From Bdellovibrio sp. qaytius (GTDB lineage Bacteria > Bdellovibrionota > Bdellovibrionia > Bdellovibrionales > Bdellovibrionaceae): DNA of 64,000 nt. Positions within the stretch are counted from its first letter, which is position 1. Each line of letters begins with the position of its first letter. The position numbers were made by a program, and so were the translations under genes. This document shows positions 1 through 9,242 of this stretch, piece after piece. The notes under the pieces were generated by a model. That model was not told where the DNA came from and did no database searches. It saw only the letters and a program-made list of their open reading frames with translations. The stretch lies in NCBI GenBank assembly GCA_004011035.1, contig CP025734.1:890001-954000 (forward strand). The letters are read 5' to 3'.

Positions 1-156
1 TACAAGTGATGTGCCCGTGGCCGTTTGTTGTTGAAACTTAAAAAGATAAACCAATAACGGAACAATAATCACTCCGCCACCGATACCAAATAAACCTGAT
101 GAAATACCGGCGCATAAGCCAATAAGGCCTGCATATACAACTTGAATCATTGTCAT
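1..156 (-). CDS. TauE/SafE-family membrane transporter (N-terminal part)
   Basis: The first 52 codons of a minus-strand gene that runs off the window. The visible protein has one hydrophobic segment with the glycine-rich signature GLFGIGGGVIIVPLL, typical of the first helix of TauE/SafE (DUF81) anion or sulfite exporters of the inner membrane. I chose the ATG at 156-154 because it overlaps the TGA stop of the upstream acyltransferase as ATGA, which suggests translational coupling. An in-frame ATG two codons later is possible. The substrate cannot be inferred. Confidence 0.75.
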   Translation of the reverse strand, partial: MTMIQVVYAGLIGLCAGISSGLFGIGGGVIIVPLLVYLFKFQQQTATGTSLV

Positions 157-857
157 GGACGAGTCACTTTCTGACGTAATTGTTCAGCATCATTTTCAGG
201 ATGCGAAATATGAATACTTTCAAGCCATTCAACATTAGCTTTTTTACCACTTAAACCGAATTGCTCAGTCATTTTACCAACAAGGCTGTCATCATCGACA
301 AAAGAAGACTCGCGGTAAGGGTGGTAATCAATTTTAAATAATTGCACCGGAATTTTATAAAACTGAGCAATTTCAAAAATACCTTTTTTCCAGATTTTTT
401 CTTCACGTAATGTCGTCGTGCCTGAAGGAAAAATAACTAACTGAGATTTTTTTTCAATCAACTGCTCGCCAATAACTTTACGTAATCTTTCACGATCATG
501 TTTTGATTCGCGATCAACATATAAAGTACCAACTCTAGTTGCGGCCAAGCCTAAGATAGGCCAACGCTTAACTTCTTTTTTCGCTAAGAAAGCGATATTA
601 GGATTAACGGCCATCAATAATAAAATATCTAAGAAGCTCACATGATTACCGACATAAATACGTGGGCCTTCAAGCGCGTAGGCGCCACGATGACTAATGT
701 CATAACCGATATAATTTAAAACACTTTCAGCCCAACGTTTTTTATAGTGGGTCACTTTACTGGGCTTGATGTAACTTAAGGTTAACCAGTAGGCGGTAAT
801 TCCGAAACTTCCGAAAGCTTTTATAAAATAAAAAGTTTTAATCGTGCGTTTGATCAT
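153..857 (-). CDS. PlsC-like lysophospholipid acyltransferase
   Basis: A 234-aa protein of the PlsC/LPLAT acyltransferase superfamily, which transfers acyl groups to lysophosphatidic acid or related lipids at the inner membrane. The acyl-binding/catalytic HX4D motif is in VGNHVSFLD (about residues 69-77). The second block, normally FPEGTRS, is here FPSGTTT (about residue 144), so the usual Glu is replaced by Ser; the substrate may therefore differ from standard PlsC. An N-terminal hydrophobic stretch probably anchors it. It is coupled by a 4-bp overlap to the TauE-like transporter downstream. A second, more canonical PlsC lies at about 60 kb. Confidence 0.8.
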   Translation of the reverse strand: MIKRTIKTFYFIKAFGSFGITAYWLTLSYIKPSKVTHYKKRWAESVLNYIGYDISHRGAYALEGPRIYVGNHVSFLDILLLMAVNPNIAFLAKKEVKRWPILGLAATRVGTLYVDRESKHDRERLRKVIGEQLIEKKSQLVIFPSGTTTLREEKIWKKGIFEIAQFYKIPVQLFKIDYHPYRESSFVDDDSLVGKMTEQFGLSGKKANVEWLESIHISHPENDAEQLRQKVTRP

Positions 858-861
858 TGGT

Positions 862-1659
862 CTACTTTAGCAAATCATGCGTGTAAGTGAAAGTCGCAGC
901 GAAGCCTTCGTCGCGATTTCGGGCTAAGATTCCATTTTTGTTTTTATCGCCTAACACTTCAAAGTGTTTAATCGTAATCACTGGATTATTGCGATCAGAT
1001 AAATCATTAAAATGAAACCACACACCGTACGACAAGTTGTTTAAACCTTCAGAATCGACTGCGCCGTAATAGTATTCATTATGGCGTTTATCACCGTAAC
1101 CTAAGGTGATGATAAAATTAGGTTCAACCATTGATGATCTAATGAAAGTGTTTTGAAACGTGAACATTTTTAGTTTTCCGGTTAATTCATAATAAAGACC
1201 GTTGTGAGCTTTTAAATCTTTATGAATGCCGAAATCAATTTCAGATATATAGTCATCATTGTATCCCGGAATAAAAAACTCGACTCTGTTTACCCATTCC
1301 CATGAATTTTCACGGTGAGGGTAGATGTCTTTTATGTTGTCATTCTTCGGAAAAATAGGCTGATCACTGATCGCTTGAACGCGTGTTCGAAGACGAATTT
1401 TATCTTGATAGACAAAATCACGGTAGCTGACAGAGCTCGTTAAAAATTCAAATTTATCTTCAAACATGAACAAGGCAACGACAGGCACAAGTTGAAAGTC
1501 ATTATATTGAACTACACCACGCGATTCCCAGATCGAAAAAAATTTAGCGCCTGCTTTTAAACCACTGACTTGATGCCATTTGTTTGTGGGCACGTATTCA
1601 GCACCTAAGACATTTAAAGAACTGAGCATTAATAGAACTGCAAAAAATATTTTCGTCAT
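862..1659 (-). CDS. exported MipA/OmpV-like outer-membrane protein (tentative)
   Basis: The ORF is open from 1716, but the Met at 1659 begins a clean signal peptide (MTKIFFAVLLMLSSLNVLGA), giving a 265-aa precursor. The mature part has alternating aromatic/polar beta-strand patterns ending ATFTYTHDLLK. The order of a KFFSIWESRG strand, an LGYGDKRHNEYYYG block and C-terminal strands resembles the MipA/OmpV family of outer-membrane barrels (MltA-interacting scaffold). That assignment is from pattern memory and is weak; an unrelated barrel is possible. It ends 4 bp upstream of the acyltransferase gene and is probably cotranscribed with it. Confidence 0.45.
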   Translation of the reverse strand: MTKIFFAVLLMLSSLNVLGAEYVPTNKWHQVSGLKAGAKFFSIWESRGVVQYNDFQLVPVVALFMFEDKFEFLTSSVSYRDFVYQDKIRLRTRVQAISDQPIFPKNDNIKDIYPHRENSWEWVNRVEFFIPGYNDDYISEIDFGIHKDLKAHNGLYYELTGKLKMFTFQNTFIRSSMVEPNFIITLGYGDKRHNEYYYGAVDSEGLNNLSYGVWFHFNDLSDRNNPVITIKHFEVLGDKNKNGILARNRDEGFAATFTYTHDLLK

Positions 1660-1829
1660 AAGATAGATATAAACACTATTCATTCGATGAAGCTGCCTAA
1701 AATATCGAATTAGCACGGCGTTTCAAAAACCTAATCTTGACACGAAATTTGGTGAATTTACCAAAAAGTGTTGTTAGCTTCCTTTGCAACAACTGATCTA
1801 ATTTGTTTCCTAAAATGAGGGGTGGACAC

Positions 1830-2756
1830 ATGTATTGGAATTTATCGAAATCGATGGCTGCTGTTTGGTGCTTAACATTATTAACAACAAGCTTAGTACA
1901 TGCGCATATCACTGCGAAACAAGACTACTACGGTAAAGACTTTCAAGGTCAAGTTCAGTCAGGCCAACTTAAAAACGAACAATTATTAGATACATTATTT
2001 CACATCGTTTCAGACGCTCACATCAAAACTAAAGGCGCTGAAGATACATTAGCTACAAACTGCCAATCAGCTTCATTAAAACCAGATCAAAACTGCATTC
2101 AGCACACAGCTTTAGGTTATGATGGCGCCAGAAAACAAATGTTCGGCAACATCCACTTAAAACAAAAAGCAGACGGCACATACTACGTTAAAGACGTGTA
2201 CTGTGAAAAAGATTTCACAGATGCTGATTTCGGTTTAAAAGGTAAAGGATCAGATATCGGCCCGGGCATTATTCCAGGTGACGGTTCGATTTTAAACTGT
2301 GAACACACTTGGCCACAAAGCCGTTTCACAAGCCGCTTTCCTACTGAATTACAAAAATCAGACTTACATCACTTGTTTCCATCTGATTCAGAAATGAACA
2401 GCCATAGAAGTTCACTTCATTTCGGTGAAGTTGATAAAGACATGGAAAAATTAAAATGCTCACAAAACCGTTTAGGTCGTGGCACAGGCAACGCCGGAAC
2501 AGTGTTTGAACCGCCAGTTGCTCACCGTGGAAACGTAGCTCGCGCGATTTTCTACTTCGCTACTCGCTACAAAATGAAAGTTGGCGGAGCCGAAGAAGCT
2601 ACTTTAAGAATCTGGAACCACGATGATCCAGTTGATGCTGAAGAATTAAAAAGAAATGACCAAGTTGAAGATCTACAAGGTAACCGTAACCCATTCGTAG
2701 ATTTTCCAGAGTTAGTTGATCAAGTTGGATCATTCACTTTTACTACTTCAAAATAG
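1830..2756 (+). CDS. periplasmic/secreted endonuclease I family nuclease
   Basis: A 308-aa precursor with an N-terminal signal peptide ending near VHA. The domain is endonuclease I (EndA/NucM type), a nonspecific DNA/RNA nuclease. The beta-beta-alpha metal motif is visible as NCEHTWPQSRF, with YDGARKQMF before it and SDLHHLFPSD after it, all conserved in the family. Start codons further upstream (TTG at 1803, ATG at 1815) were rejected because GAGGGGTGG sits at the right distance before the ATG at 1830. In a predator such an enzyme could degrade prey nucleic acid, which is inference. A strong hairpin terminator follows. Confidence 0.9.
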   Translation: MYWNLSKSMAAVWCLTLLTTSLVHAHITAKQDYYGKDFQGQVQSGQLKNEQLLDTLFHIVSDAHIKTKGAEDTLATNCQSASLKPDQNCIQHTALGYDGARKQMFGNIHLKQKADGTYYVKDVYCEKDFTDADFGLKGKGSDIGPGIIPGDGSILNCEHTWPQSRFTSRFPTELQKSDLHHLFPSDSEMNSHRSSLHFGEVDKDMEKLKCSQNRLGRGTGNAGTVFEPPVAHRGNVARAIFYFATRYKMKVGGAEEATLRIWNHDDPVDAEELKRNDQVEDLQGNRNPFVDFPELVDQVGSFTFTTSK

Positions 2757-2780
2757 TTTTTAAAAACTAAACTACAAATA

Positions 2781-2817
2781 AAAAAAGCTAACTCCATTAA
2801 GAGTTAGCTTTTTTTTA
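2781..2817. terminator. bidirectional rho-independent terminator
   Basis: A 14-bp stem (AAAAAAGCTAACTC pairing with GAGTTAGCTTTTTT), 6-nt loop, and T-runs on both strands. It sits between the convergent endonuclease and ferritin-like genes and probably serves both. Confidence 0.9.
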
Positions 2818-2837
2818 TTCTGAATTTAAATAACTGA

Positions 2838-3266
2838 TTACTTAGGTTGAACGCGTAACATTTTTTTGATTTCAGAAATGTGCATTTCTTCATCGTGAAT
2901 CATTGTGCGTGTGTATTCTTCTAAGTACACAGACTTGTCTTCAACTAATTTTAAAAGTGCGTGTAAATTTTTAACCTGAGCTTGTTCGTGGTCTAAGCTC
3001 TCTTTTAAAATGTCATTTAAGTTATGTTTGTGAGTTTCTAAAAGTGTACCGATTTTTAAAGACGGGTGGCCACCTAAAGTAGTGATGTGTTCACCAGCGA
3101 CTCCAGCATGAGCTAAAGATTCAGTAGCTTGCTCTTGAAACCATTTGATGATTGGAATTCTGTTGTGACCGAAAACCATAAGTGAGTAGTGCGTGTAACG
3201 AACAACTCCGGCAAGTTCAGCTTCCATGATTTTGTTTAGTGTATCGATGACTTTTTTTTCGTTCAT
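2838..3266 (-). CDS. bacterioferritin-like / ferritin-like protein
   Basis: A 142-aa four-helix ferritin-like protein, likely cytoplasmic iron oxidation and storage. It has the family order: LNKIMEAELAGVVRYTHYS (helix A, ferroxidase Glu), ESLAHAGVAGEH (helix B), LDHEQAQ (helix C) and HDEEMHISEI (helix D, E-x-x-H). In helix B the Glu is four residues before the His (ESLAH), not three as in E. coli Bfr, and the haem-ligand Met position is Leu, so haem binding as in E. coli Bfr is doubtful. Start at 3266 rather than 3314 because AAGGAG precedes it by 6 nt. A short inverted repeat (TTGAGA/TCTCAA, 3292-3308) lies just upstream of the ribosome site. Confidence 0.8.
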   Translation of the reverse strand: MNEKKVIDTLNKIMEAELAGVVRYTHYSLMVFGHNRIPIIKWFQEQATESLAHAGVAGEHITTLGGHPSLKIGTLLETHKHNLNDILKESLDHEQAQVKNLHALLKLVEDKSVYLEEYTRTMIHDEEMHISEIKKMLRVQPK

Positions 3267-3426
3267 AACTACTCCTTGGTGTTGAGAATGGATCTCAATT
3301 CGTCTATATCGCACTTGGGGAAAAATACCCTCTTAATGAAAGCTAAATGAAAACGACTTGAAAGTCCAATAGTAAGTGAAATTCATACCGTTGTAATACG
3401 GGGCAGCCTTATGGTACTCAACCGCC

Positions 3427-5109
3427 ATGTCATTAAATCGCCGTAATTTTATTAAAGCATCTTCATTCGCAAGTTTCGTATTGGGTTACTCTTTAAATTC
3501 AAAAGCAACCACTGGTCTTTTGTTAGGGCAAAGCTCGACAAATGATTCTGTAAATGAGATTGCAAATGATAGTCCTGTTCAAGATGTGGCTTACACCGCT
3601 TCATCAAGTTTAGATTTCAACGGAGATAATATTAATCGTCCGCACGATATTTTATGGAACATCGATGGCTATGTGGCTAAAAAGGGCGGAATCCCTGCAC
3701 CTTCGGTTTGGACAGGTATCGTAGTTGCTGGTGGTGGTATGTCTGGTTTATTCAGTGCTTACCATTTACAAGCGCATAAACCGATGTTGTTAGAACAAGA
3801 CGGTGTGTTCGGTGGAAATTCAAAAGGCGAAAACTTTGATGGCTCTTATTATTCAATTGGTGCCGCTTACGTTACAATTCCTGATGAAGGTTCTGAGATC
3901 GAAACTTTCTTTAAAGACACAGGAATTTTCGACAAACTTAAATTAGAATCAGACACTGAAACTTCAGTTAATTTTAAAAATGCATTAATGCGCGATTTCT
4001 GGAAAGGCGCTTCTGATCCAGAAAATGCAGCGCAATTTATCGCGGTAGAAGCTGAAATGCGCCGTATTTACAACGACGCTTATCCAGACATCCCATGGAT
4101 TGAAGATTCAGCGATCACGTTTGAAGAACTTTGTAAATTAGACGCAATCACTTTTGATAAATGGTTAGATCAAACTTTTGAAGTAGTTCACCCGCATGTG
4201 CGTGAATACTTTCAAGCTTACTGCTGGTCATCTTTTGGTGGTTCAATCGATGAATTATCTGCAGCTCAAGTTTTAAATTTCGTCACTGCTGAAGTTGACG
4301 GCGTACTAGCCCTTCCTGGTGGTAACTCATACATTACATCTACGTTACATAAGACTTTAAAGGCTAACTTACCAGATGGCCACGTGTTATCAGGCGCTTT
4401 CGTGTTACGTATTCACGAACAAGAAAGCGGTAAAGTTTGGGTCACATATGAAAGCAAAGAAGGCCAATTAATCACAGTTGAATGTGATCAAGTGGTTTGT
4501 TGTTTTCCAAAATTCGTTGCTGAGCGCGTGATCGTTAACATCGAACCAGAACGTGTCAGTGCAATTCAAAGTTTAATGTGGCGCGGTTACATAGTTACGA
4601 ATGTAATTATGGATGGGCCAATCAAATCTCCTGGGTATGATATTTTTAATCTTTACGGTAAAATGCAAGAAAGCCCTACACCGTTAAATCCTCCAAAAAA
4701 ATTAGCCACTGATGTTTGTTTCGGAACATGGGCGCAAAATGATGAAGTTAATCATTCGGTCATGACAATGTATCGTCCGTTACCGTTTGAGGGCGCGCGC
4801 CAATTTTTATTTAATCCATTGTCGCATCAAAAACATTTGATCGCTTCACAAAATGAAATCGCTGAATTCTGCCAAGCTGTTAATATTGATGCTTCAAAAA
4901 TCAAAGGTTACCGTTTAACACGTTGGGGGCATTCTTTGCCTTTAGCCTATGTTGGAACAATCAGTAATGGCACTGTGCAAGCTTTAACTAAGCCTATCAA
5001 CGACCGTATTTTCTTCGCAAATCAAGATAACTGGGTAAATCCTGCGTTTGAGTGCGCTTTTACCGAAGCTTTGACAGTTGCACAAAAGATAGAATCTCTT
5101 AGAGCGTAG
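3427..5109 (+). CDS. Tat-exported FAD-dependent amine-oxidase-like oxidoreductase
   Basis: 560 aa. The N-terminus carries a twin-arginine signal (NRRNFIKASSFASFVLG), so the folded flavoprotein is probably exported by Tat. After a linker, a Rossmann FAD-binding motif VVAGGGMSGLFSAYHLQ appears near residue 100, followed by an acidic residue in MLLEQDG and GGNS. The C-terminal FANQDNWVNPAFECAFTEAL is the second FAD contact of the flavin amine oxidase / phytoene desaturase fold. The substrate is unknown. It starts a plus-strand run with a VTT membrane protein (16-bp gap), a TlpA thioredoxin and an SRAP protein. Confidence 0.8.
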   Translation: MSLNRRNFIKASSFASFVLGYSLNSKATTGLLLGQSSTNDSVNEIANDSPVQDVAYTASSSLDFNGDNINRPHDILWNIDGYVAKKGGIPAPSVWTGIVVAGGGMSGLFSAYHLQAHKPMLLEQDGVFGGNSKGENFDGSYYSIGAAYVTIPDEGSEIETFFKDTGIFDKLKLESDTETSVNFKNALMRDFWKGASDPENAAQFIAVEAEMRRIYNDAYPDIPWIEDSAITFEELCKLDAITFDKWLDQTFEVVHPHVREYFQAYCWSSFGGSIDELSAAQVLNFVTAEVDGVLALPGGNSYITSTLHKTLKANLPDGHVLSGAFVLRIHEQESGKVWVTYESKEGQLITVECDQVVCCFPKFVAERVIVNIEPERVSAIQSLMWRGYIVTNVIMDGPIKSPGYDIFNLYGKMQESPTPLNPPKKLATDVCFGTWAQNDEVNHSVMTMYRPLPFEGARQFLFNPLSHQKHLIASQNEIAEFCQAVNIDASKIKGYRLTRWGHSLPLAYVGTISNGTVQALTKPINDRIFFANQDNWVNPAFECAFTEALTVAQKIESLRA

Positions 5110-5125
5110 TGTTACGCTTTAAAAG

Positions 5126-5683
5126 ATGGAAAAATTAAAACATCTAATTACCCATGCGGTAAAGTTACTGCAGTATTATATCGACCGCACGTGGTATTTG
5201 CCGATGTTATCTTTATTGGCCTTATTAGATAATTATATAATCGTTATACCTATAGACGGCATTTTAATTTCTAGTTCAATGTTAAAGCCGAAAAAGTGGT
5301 TTTACTTTGGTTTTTTTGTGGCTATTGGTTCTGCTATCGGAGCCTTGGGATTAGCTTACATTATTCGAGTTTATGGTATTCAAATCGTTGAATCATTTTT
5401 TCCGCATATTCAATCAAGCAGTTCATGGATTCGCACCCAATCTTTTTTTGATCAGTATGGTTTATGGTTGTTGTTTGCCGTTGCTGTGACACCGTTTACA
5501 CAACAGCCAGCAATTATCTTGGCCGTGTTGGCCGGCGTTCCTGTTCTACAAATTTTTCTGATCGAGTTTTTAGGTCGCTGGATTAAATTTTCATTGATGG
5601 CTTATGTAGGATCACACGCACCCAATTTAATTAAAAAATTCTGGGGCATACAAGGCGAACTTCACGAAGTTGGTATTGATTGA
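5126..5683 (+). CDS. VTT-domain (DedA/TVP38-like) inner-membrane protein
   Basis: 185 aa with several hydrophobic segments and a VTT/SNARE-associated pattern: a re-entrant region around VIPIDGILISSSML, a central VAVTPFTQQPAIILAVLAG and a terminal FLGRWIKFSLMAYVG helix. DedA-type proteins move or flip lipids across the inner membrane; this one is short and divergent, so its activity is not established. Its stop overlaps the TTG start of the next gene by 4 bp, implying coupled translation with the thioredoxin-like protein. Confidence 0.7.
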   Translation: MEKLKHLITHAVKLLQYYIDRTWYLPMLSLLALLDNYIIVIPIDGILISSSMLKPKKWFYFGFFVAIGSAIGALGLAYIIRVYGIQIVESFFPHIQSSSSWIRTQSFFDQYGLWLLFAVAVTPFTQQPAIILAVLAGVPVLQIFLIEFLGRWIKFSLMAYVGSHAPNLIKKFWGIQGELHEVGID

Positions 5684-6186
5684 AGAATCCCATTTCAAAA
5701 ATTATTAATGGGTTGCTTGCGATCGGCATTATTTATTTAATCGTGCTTAAAGCTCCAAGTATTTGGTCGCAGTTCAAATCTGAAGGCACTGTTGTTTCTG
5801 ATTTTCAGGTGATGACAAATTCAGGTTCAGAGTTTTACACACAGACTATGACTTCAAAAAAAGTTTTAGTGTTTTGGGCCACCTGGTGCCCACCCTGTAA
5901 ATTTGAACTTTCGCGCATTAATGATTTAGTGAGAGAAAAAAGTATTTCAGCTGATTCTGTATTAGCCATTGCCATGGATCAAGACCAACAAACTGTAGAC
6001 CGTGTTGTTGCTGAACGTGGATATCAATTTGTAATCGGGTATGACCCAACAGGGCAAGTGGCCTCGCATTTTAAAGTGAGCGGTACGCCAACGATTGTGT
6101 TTTTAAATTCTGATAAAACTATTCATTGGATGACCACAGGACTAAGCCCATTGTTAAAATTTCGCTTAAATCTATTTTTGGATTAA
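5680..6186 (+). CDS. membrane-anchored TlpA/ResA-like thiol-disulfide oxidoreductase
   Basis: 168 aa. One N-terminal membrane anchor (about residues 8-24), then a periplasmic thioredoxin fold with active site WATWCPPC and the cis-proline loop SGTPTIVF. This is the TlpA/ResA family, which reduces or isomerises disulfides and often serves cytochrome c maturation. The TTG start is chosen because it forms a TTGA overlap with the upstream stop and no better start precedes the anchor. Its partner may be the Tat flavoprotein or the window's c-type cytochromes; that is inference. Confidence 0.85.
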   Translation: MKNPISKIINGLLAIGIIYLIVLKAPSIWSQFKSEGTVVSDFQVMTNSGSEFYTQTMTSKKVLVFWATWCPPCKFELSRINDLVREKSISADSVLAIAMDQDQQTVDRVVAERGYQFVIGYDPTGQVASHFKVSGTPTIVFLNSDKTIHWMTTGLSPLLKFRLNLFLD

Positions 6187-6188
6187 TT

Positions 6189-6860
6189 ATGTGTTCGGTA
6201 TATGGCATAAGCACACAATATCAAAAGCTTAAAGATTTAGGAATTAGCGTGGCTTACAGCGACGGCGAAATTAATGCGCGCTTTACGCCTTACTCGAAAG
6301 TTCCGGTTGTGGTTTCAACGGCGCAAGGGTTGAAATTAACGCCGATGAATTATTCGTTAGTGCCTGCGTGGTCAAAAGAACCCAAAGCTAAATTTGCAAC
6401 ACATAATGCACGTATCGAAACGATCACTGAAAAACCTGCTTGGCGCGAACCGTTCGCAAATAAACATTGTTTGATTCCAATGACTTATTTTTGCGAATCA
6501 GCTTATCAAGGTCCACATGCGGGACACATCATCTCATTTAGTCGCGAAAGCGGGGCGTCGTCTGAAACATCGCCTTTGATGTTTGCTGCGGGGCTATTTG
6601 ATGTTTGGATAAATCCAGAAACTAAAGAACCACTTTATTCATGCGCGATCATCACCACAGAGCCATCGCAGTTTATTTTAGAAAACGGTCATGATCGTAC
6701 GCCCATATTTTTAAATTTTGAAGATGCTAAAATTTGGTTAAATTTAATTAACAAACCTGAAAAAGAAATGGTCACTTTTTTGCTTTCGAAAAACGTTTAC
6801 CCTGATTTACACGTGACGCGTGACAGACCCCTTAAACAGGGGTGGGAAAAAAGAATTTAA
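6189..6860 (+). CDS. SRAP (YedK/HMCES) abasic-site crosslinking protein
   Basis: 223 aa. The start must be the ATG at 6189 because the catalytic Cys has to be residue 2 (MCSVYG). The open frame extends upstream but would bury it. Family motifs follow: NARIET (Asn), YFCES at the YEW-type Glu position, and ENGHDRTPIFL (active His). SRAP proteins form a thiazolidine crosslink with abasic sites in single-stranded DNA, protecting them during replication. The gene starts 3 bp after the thioredoxin stop and looks cotranscribed, although the functions are unrelated. Confidence 0.88.
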   Translation: MCSVYGISTQYQKLKDLGISVAYSDGEINARFTPYSKVPVVVSTAQGLKLTPMNYSLVPAWSKEPKAKFATHNARIETITEKPAWREPFANKHCLIPMTYFCESAYQGPHAGHIISFSRESGASSETSPLMFAAGLFDVWINPETKEPLYSCAIITTEPSQFILENGHDRTPIFLNFEDAKIWLNLINKPEKEMVTFLLSKNVYPDLHVTRDRPLKQGWEKRI

Positions 6861-6869
6861 TATGTAGAG

Positions 6870-6877
6870 TAGACTAG
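6870..6877. promoter_or_regulatory. TAGACTAG element upstream of the CoA-binding gene
   Basis: An octamer TAGACTAG 34 bp upstream of the next start codon. Close relatives (TAGTCTAG, CTAGTCTA, AGTCTAGG) recur in other upstream regions here. Its role, promoter element or operator, is unknown. Confidence 0.3.
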
Positions 6878-6910
6878 ATATAAATTTATTTACAAACTTT
6901 AAGGAATTTT

Positions 6911-7276
6911 ATGGCAGAAAAAGTAGTTATCTTAGGAGCCTCAGACAATCCAGAACGTTTTGCCCACAAAGCCTTGGTGATGTTAAAGCAGCACGGTCAT
7001 GAACCAATACTCGTACATCCCACATTAAAAGAAATATTAGGCCTTACAGTTCACGCAGATTTAGATTCAGTGCCAAGACCCATTGATACGTTAACGATGT
7101 ATGTGAACCCGCGTATCAGCGTTAACTTAAAAGAAAAAATTATTTCATTAAATCCAAGACGCGTGATTTTTAATCCAGGCTCAGAAAATCCAGCGATCGA
7201 GTTCGCGCTAAAAAAAACAGGCATAGATACGATCCATGCCTGCACTTTGGTGATGTTATCGACAGGTCAGTACTGA
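6911..7276 (+). CDS. CoA-binding domain protein (YccU-like)
   Basis: 121 aa, a stand-alone CoA-binding domain of the YccU type. The N-terminal nucleotide loop is KVVILGASDNPERFAHKA, the middle strand DTLTMYVNP, and the C-terminal NPGSENP and HACTLVMLSTGQY motifs are typical. The family binds CoA or a related nucleotide in the cytoplasm with unknown physiological role. AAGGAATTTT precedes the ATG. Its last codons lie inside a 10-bp inverted repeat that probably acts as terminator. Confidence 0.85.
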   Translation: MAEKVVILGASDNPERFAHKALVMLKQHGHEPILVHPTLKEILGLTVHADLDSVPRPIDTLTMYVNPRISVNLKEKIISLNPRRVIFNPGSENPAIEFALKKTGIDTIHACTLVMLSTGQY

Positions 7277-7307
7277 CCTGTCTCTGTTTTGATCTGCCTC
7301 CGGCAGA
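7261..7307. terminator. paired inverted repeats at the convergent CoA-binding/pckG junction
   Basis: First repeat: GACAGGTCAG-TA-CTGACCTGTC (7261-7282), spanning the stop codon of the CoA-binding gene and followed by TCTGTTTT. Second repeat: TCTGCC-TCC-GGCAGA (7293-7307). The first is a fair plus-strand terminator. The second may serve pckG but lacks a clear U-run. Confidence 0.6.
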
Positions 7308-7314
7308 CCTTATT

Positions 7315-9129
7315 CTAAAGGGTCGGCGCGTGATCACTAGCTTTTTTAAAGCTAGTGGCTTTCATTTCCTGAATGTTAATGAATTCAGTCGGTAAAGAGT
7401 TTTTCAAAGTTAAGAAAAATTCTTTATGCGAAGCCATTTCCATATTCCATTGAGCATTGTCGATTTTCATCGCTGCATTGAATTGCTCATTCGAAAAATC
7501 TAAACCATTCCAGTTCAAATCAGAGTACTGCGGAGAAAAACCTAATTCAGTTTCAACACCATGAGCTTTGCCATCGATACGGTTAAACATCCACTCTAAG
7601 ACGCGCATGTTATCGCCGTAACCTGGCCACATGAATTTACCTTGTTCGTTTTTACGAAACCAGTTCACGATAAAAATCTCTGGAGTTTTAGCAACACGAT
7701 TTGGCATTTTTAACCAGTGTTTAAAGTAATCACCGATGTTGTAACCGCAGAACGGTAACATCGCCATTGGATCACGACGAACCACACCCACTTTACCAGT
7801 TGCTGCCGCTGTAGTTTCAGAACCCACAGTTGATGCGAAGTATACGCCTGTGTTCCAGTCTTTAGCTTGAGAAACTAATGGAATTGTATCTGCACGACGA
7901 CCACCGAAAATAAATGCATCAATCGGAACGCCCGCTGGGTTTTCCATATTGATATCTGCAGAAGGGCATTGTGAAGCAGGAACAGTGAAACGTGCATTCG
8001 GGTGAGCCGCTAAGCGACCGCAACCTGGAGTCCACTCTTGACCTTGCCAGTCAGTTAATTTCGCAGGAGGTGTGTCAGTCATACCTTCCCACCAAACGTC
8101 TCCTTCAGGAGTTAATGCAACGTTTGTGAATAAAGTATTTTTCGCGATTGTTAACATCGCATTTGGATTTGTTTTAAAGCTTGTGCCTGGGGCTACACCG
8201 AAGAATCCAGCTTCTGGATTGATTGCGCGTAATTGACCGTTAAGATCTGGTTTGATCCAAGCGATATCATCACCCACAGTCGTGATTTTCCAGTTTTTGA
8301 ATTCAGCTGGTGGAATTAACATTGCGAAATTTGTTTTACCGCAAGCTGATGGAAAAGCTGCTGCTACATATTTTTTCTCTTGTTTGTCGTTTTCAACACC
8401 TAAGATTAACATGTGTTCAGCTAACCAGCCTTCGCTGCGGCCTAGTGTAGACGCGATACGAAGTGCGAAACATTTTTTTCCTAATAAGGCATTGCCGCCG
8501 TAACCAGAACCGAATGACCAGATTGATTTTTGTTCTGGGTAATGAACGATATATTTTGTGTCAGCGTTACAAGGCCAAGTTACATCTTTTTGACCAGCAG
8601 CTAACGGAGCACCTACTGAGTGAACGCATTTAACGTAATCAGTGTTGTCGTTAACTAAGTTCATCACTTGTTCACCCATGCGAGTCATGATGCGCATGTT
8701 AACTACAACGTATGGTGAATCTGTGATTTCAAAACCGATTTTAGAAATTGGTGAACCTAATGGGCCCATGCAAAAAGGAATCACGTACATTGTACGGCCT
8801 GACATACAACCATCGAATAATTTTCCTAATGTTTGTTGCATGTCTGCAGGTGCCATCCAGTTATTTGTAGGACCAGCGTCTTCTTGTTTTTCTGAGCAGA
8901 TAAAAGTTCTGTCTTCAACGCGAGCTACGTCAGCTGGATTAGATAAAGCTAAGTAAGAATTTGGACGTAAAGTTTCGTTTAATTTTTTTAACGTACCATT
9001 AGCCATCATTAAGTCGATTAACTTTTGGTTTTCAGTGTCTGAGCCATCACACCAGTGGATGTTTGTGGGCTTTGTTAAAGCCGCGATTTCGTTAACCCAG
9101 TTCACTAGATCTTGATTGTTGATCTTCAT
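7315..9129 (-). CDS. pckG: phosphoenolpyruvate carboxykinase (GTP)
   Basis: 604 aa, matching the usual length of GTP-dependent PEPCK. It converts oxaloacetate plus GTP to phosphoenolpyruvate, CO2 and GDP, the committed step of gluconeogenesis. Diagnostic segments are the P-loop [38 protein letters not shown] and [12 protein letters not shown]. The ATG at 9129 is preceded by GGGAGA, so I take it over the ATG 12 nt upstream, which lies inside that ribosome site. The gene appears monocistronic. It fits a lifestyle based on amino-acid carbon. Confidence 0.97.
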   Translation of the reverse strand: MKINNQDLVNWVNEIAALTKPTNIHWCDGSDTENQKLIDLMMANGTLKKLNETLRPNSYLALSNPADVARVEDRTFICSEKQEDAGPTNNWMAPADMQQTLGKLFDGCMSGRTMYVIPFCMGPLGSPISKIGFEITDSPYVVVNMRIMTRMGEQVMNLVNDNTDYVKCVHSVGAPLAAGQKDVTWPCNADTKYIVHYPEQKSIWSFGSGYGGNALLGKKCFALRIASTLGRSEGWLAEHMLILGVENDKQEKKYVAAAFPSACGKTNFAMLIPPAEFKNWKITTVGDDIAWIKPDLNGQLRAINPEAGFFGVAPGTSFKTNPNAMLTIAKNTLFTNVALTPEGDVWWEGMTDTPPAKLTDWQGQEWTPGCGRLAAHPNARFTVPASQCPSADINMENPAGVPIDAFIFGGRRADTIPLVSQAKDWNTGVYFASTVGSETTAAATGKVGVVRRDPMAMLPFCGYNIGDYFKHWLKMPNRVAKTPEIFIVNWFRKNEQGKFMWPGYGDNMRVLEWMFNRIDGKAHGVETELGFSPQYSDLNWNGLDFSNEQFNAAMKIDNAQWNMEMASHKEFFLTLKNSLPTEFINIQEMKATSFKKASDHAPTL

Positions 9130-9242
9130 GTATTCTCCCATAAAAATTTCGAATGACTGGTTCTAAACTTTATCGGTTTTAAGCGCAAGTATAGCTTTGG
9201 GGTGCCAATCTAACAGGCACATTTTTCATGCTATTTTGATAT

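Noticed and set aside
9203-9221. Inverted repeat GTGCC/GGCAC as trx terminator
   Set aside because: No U-run on the minus strand and only five base pairs; kept as a note in the thioredoxin entry.
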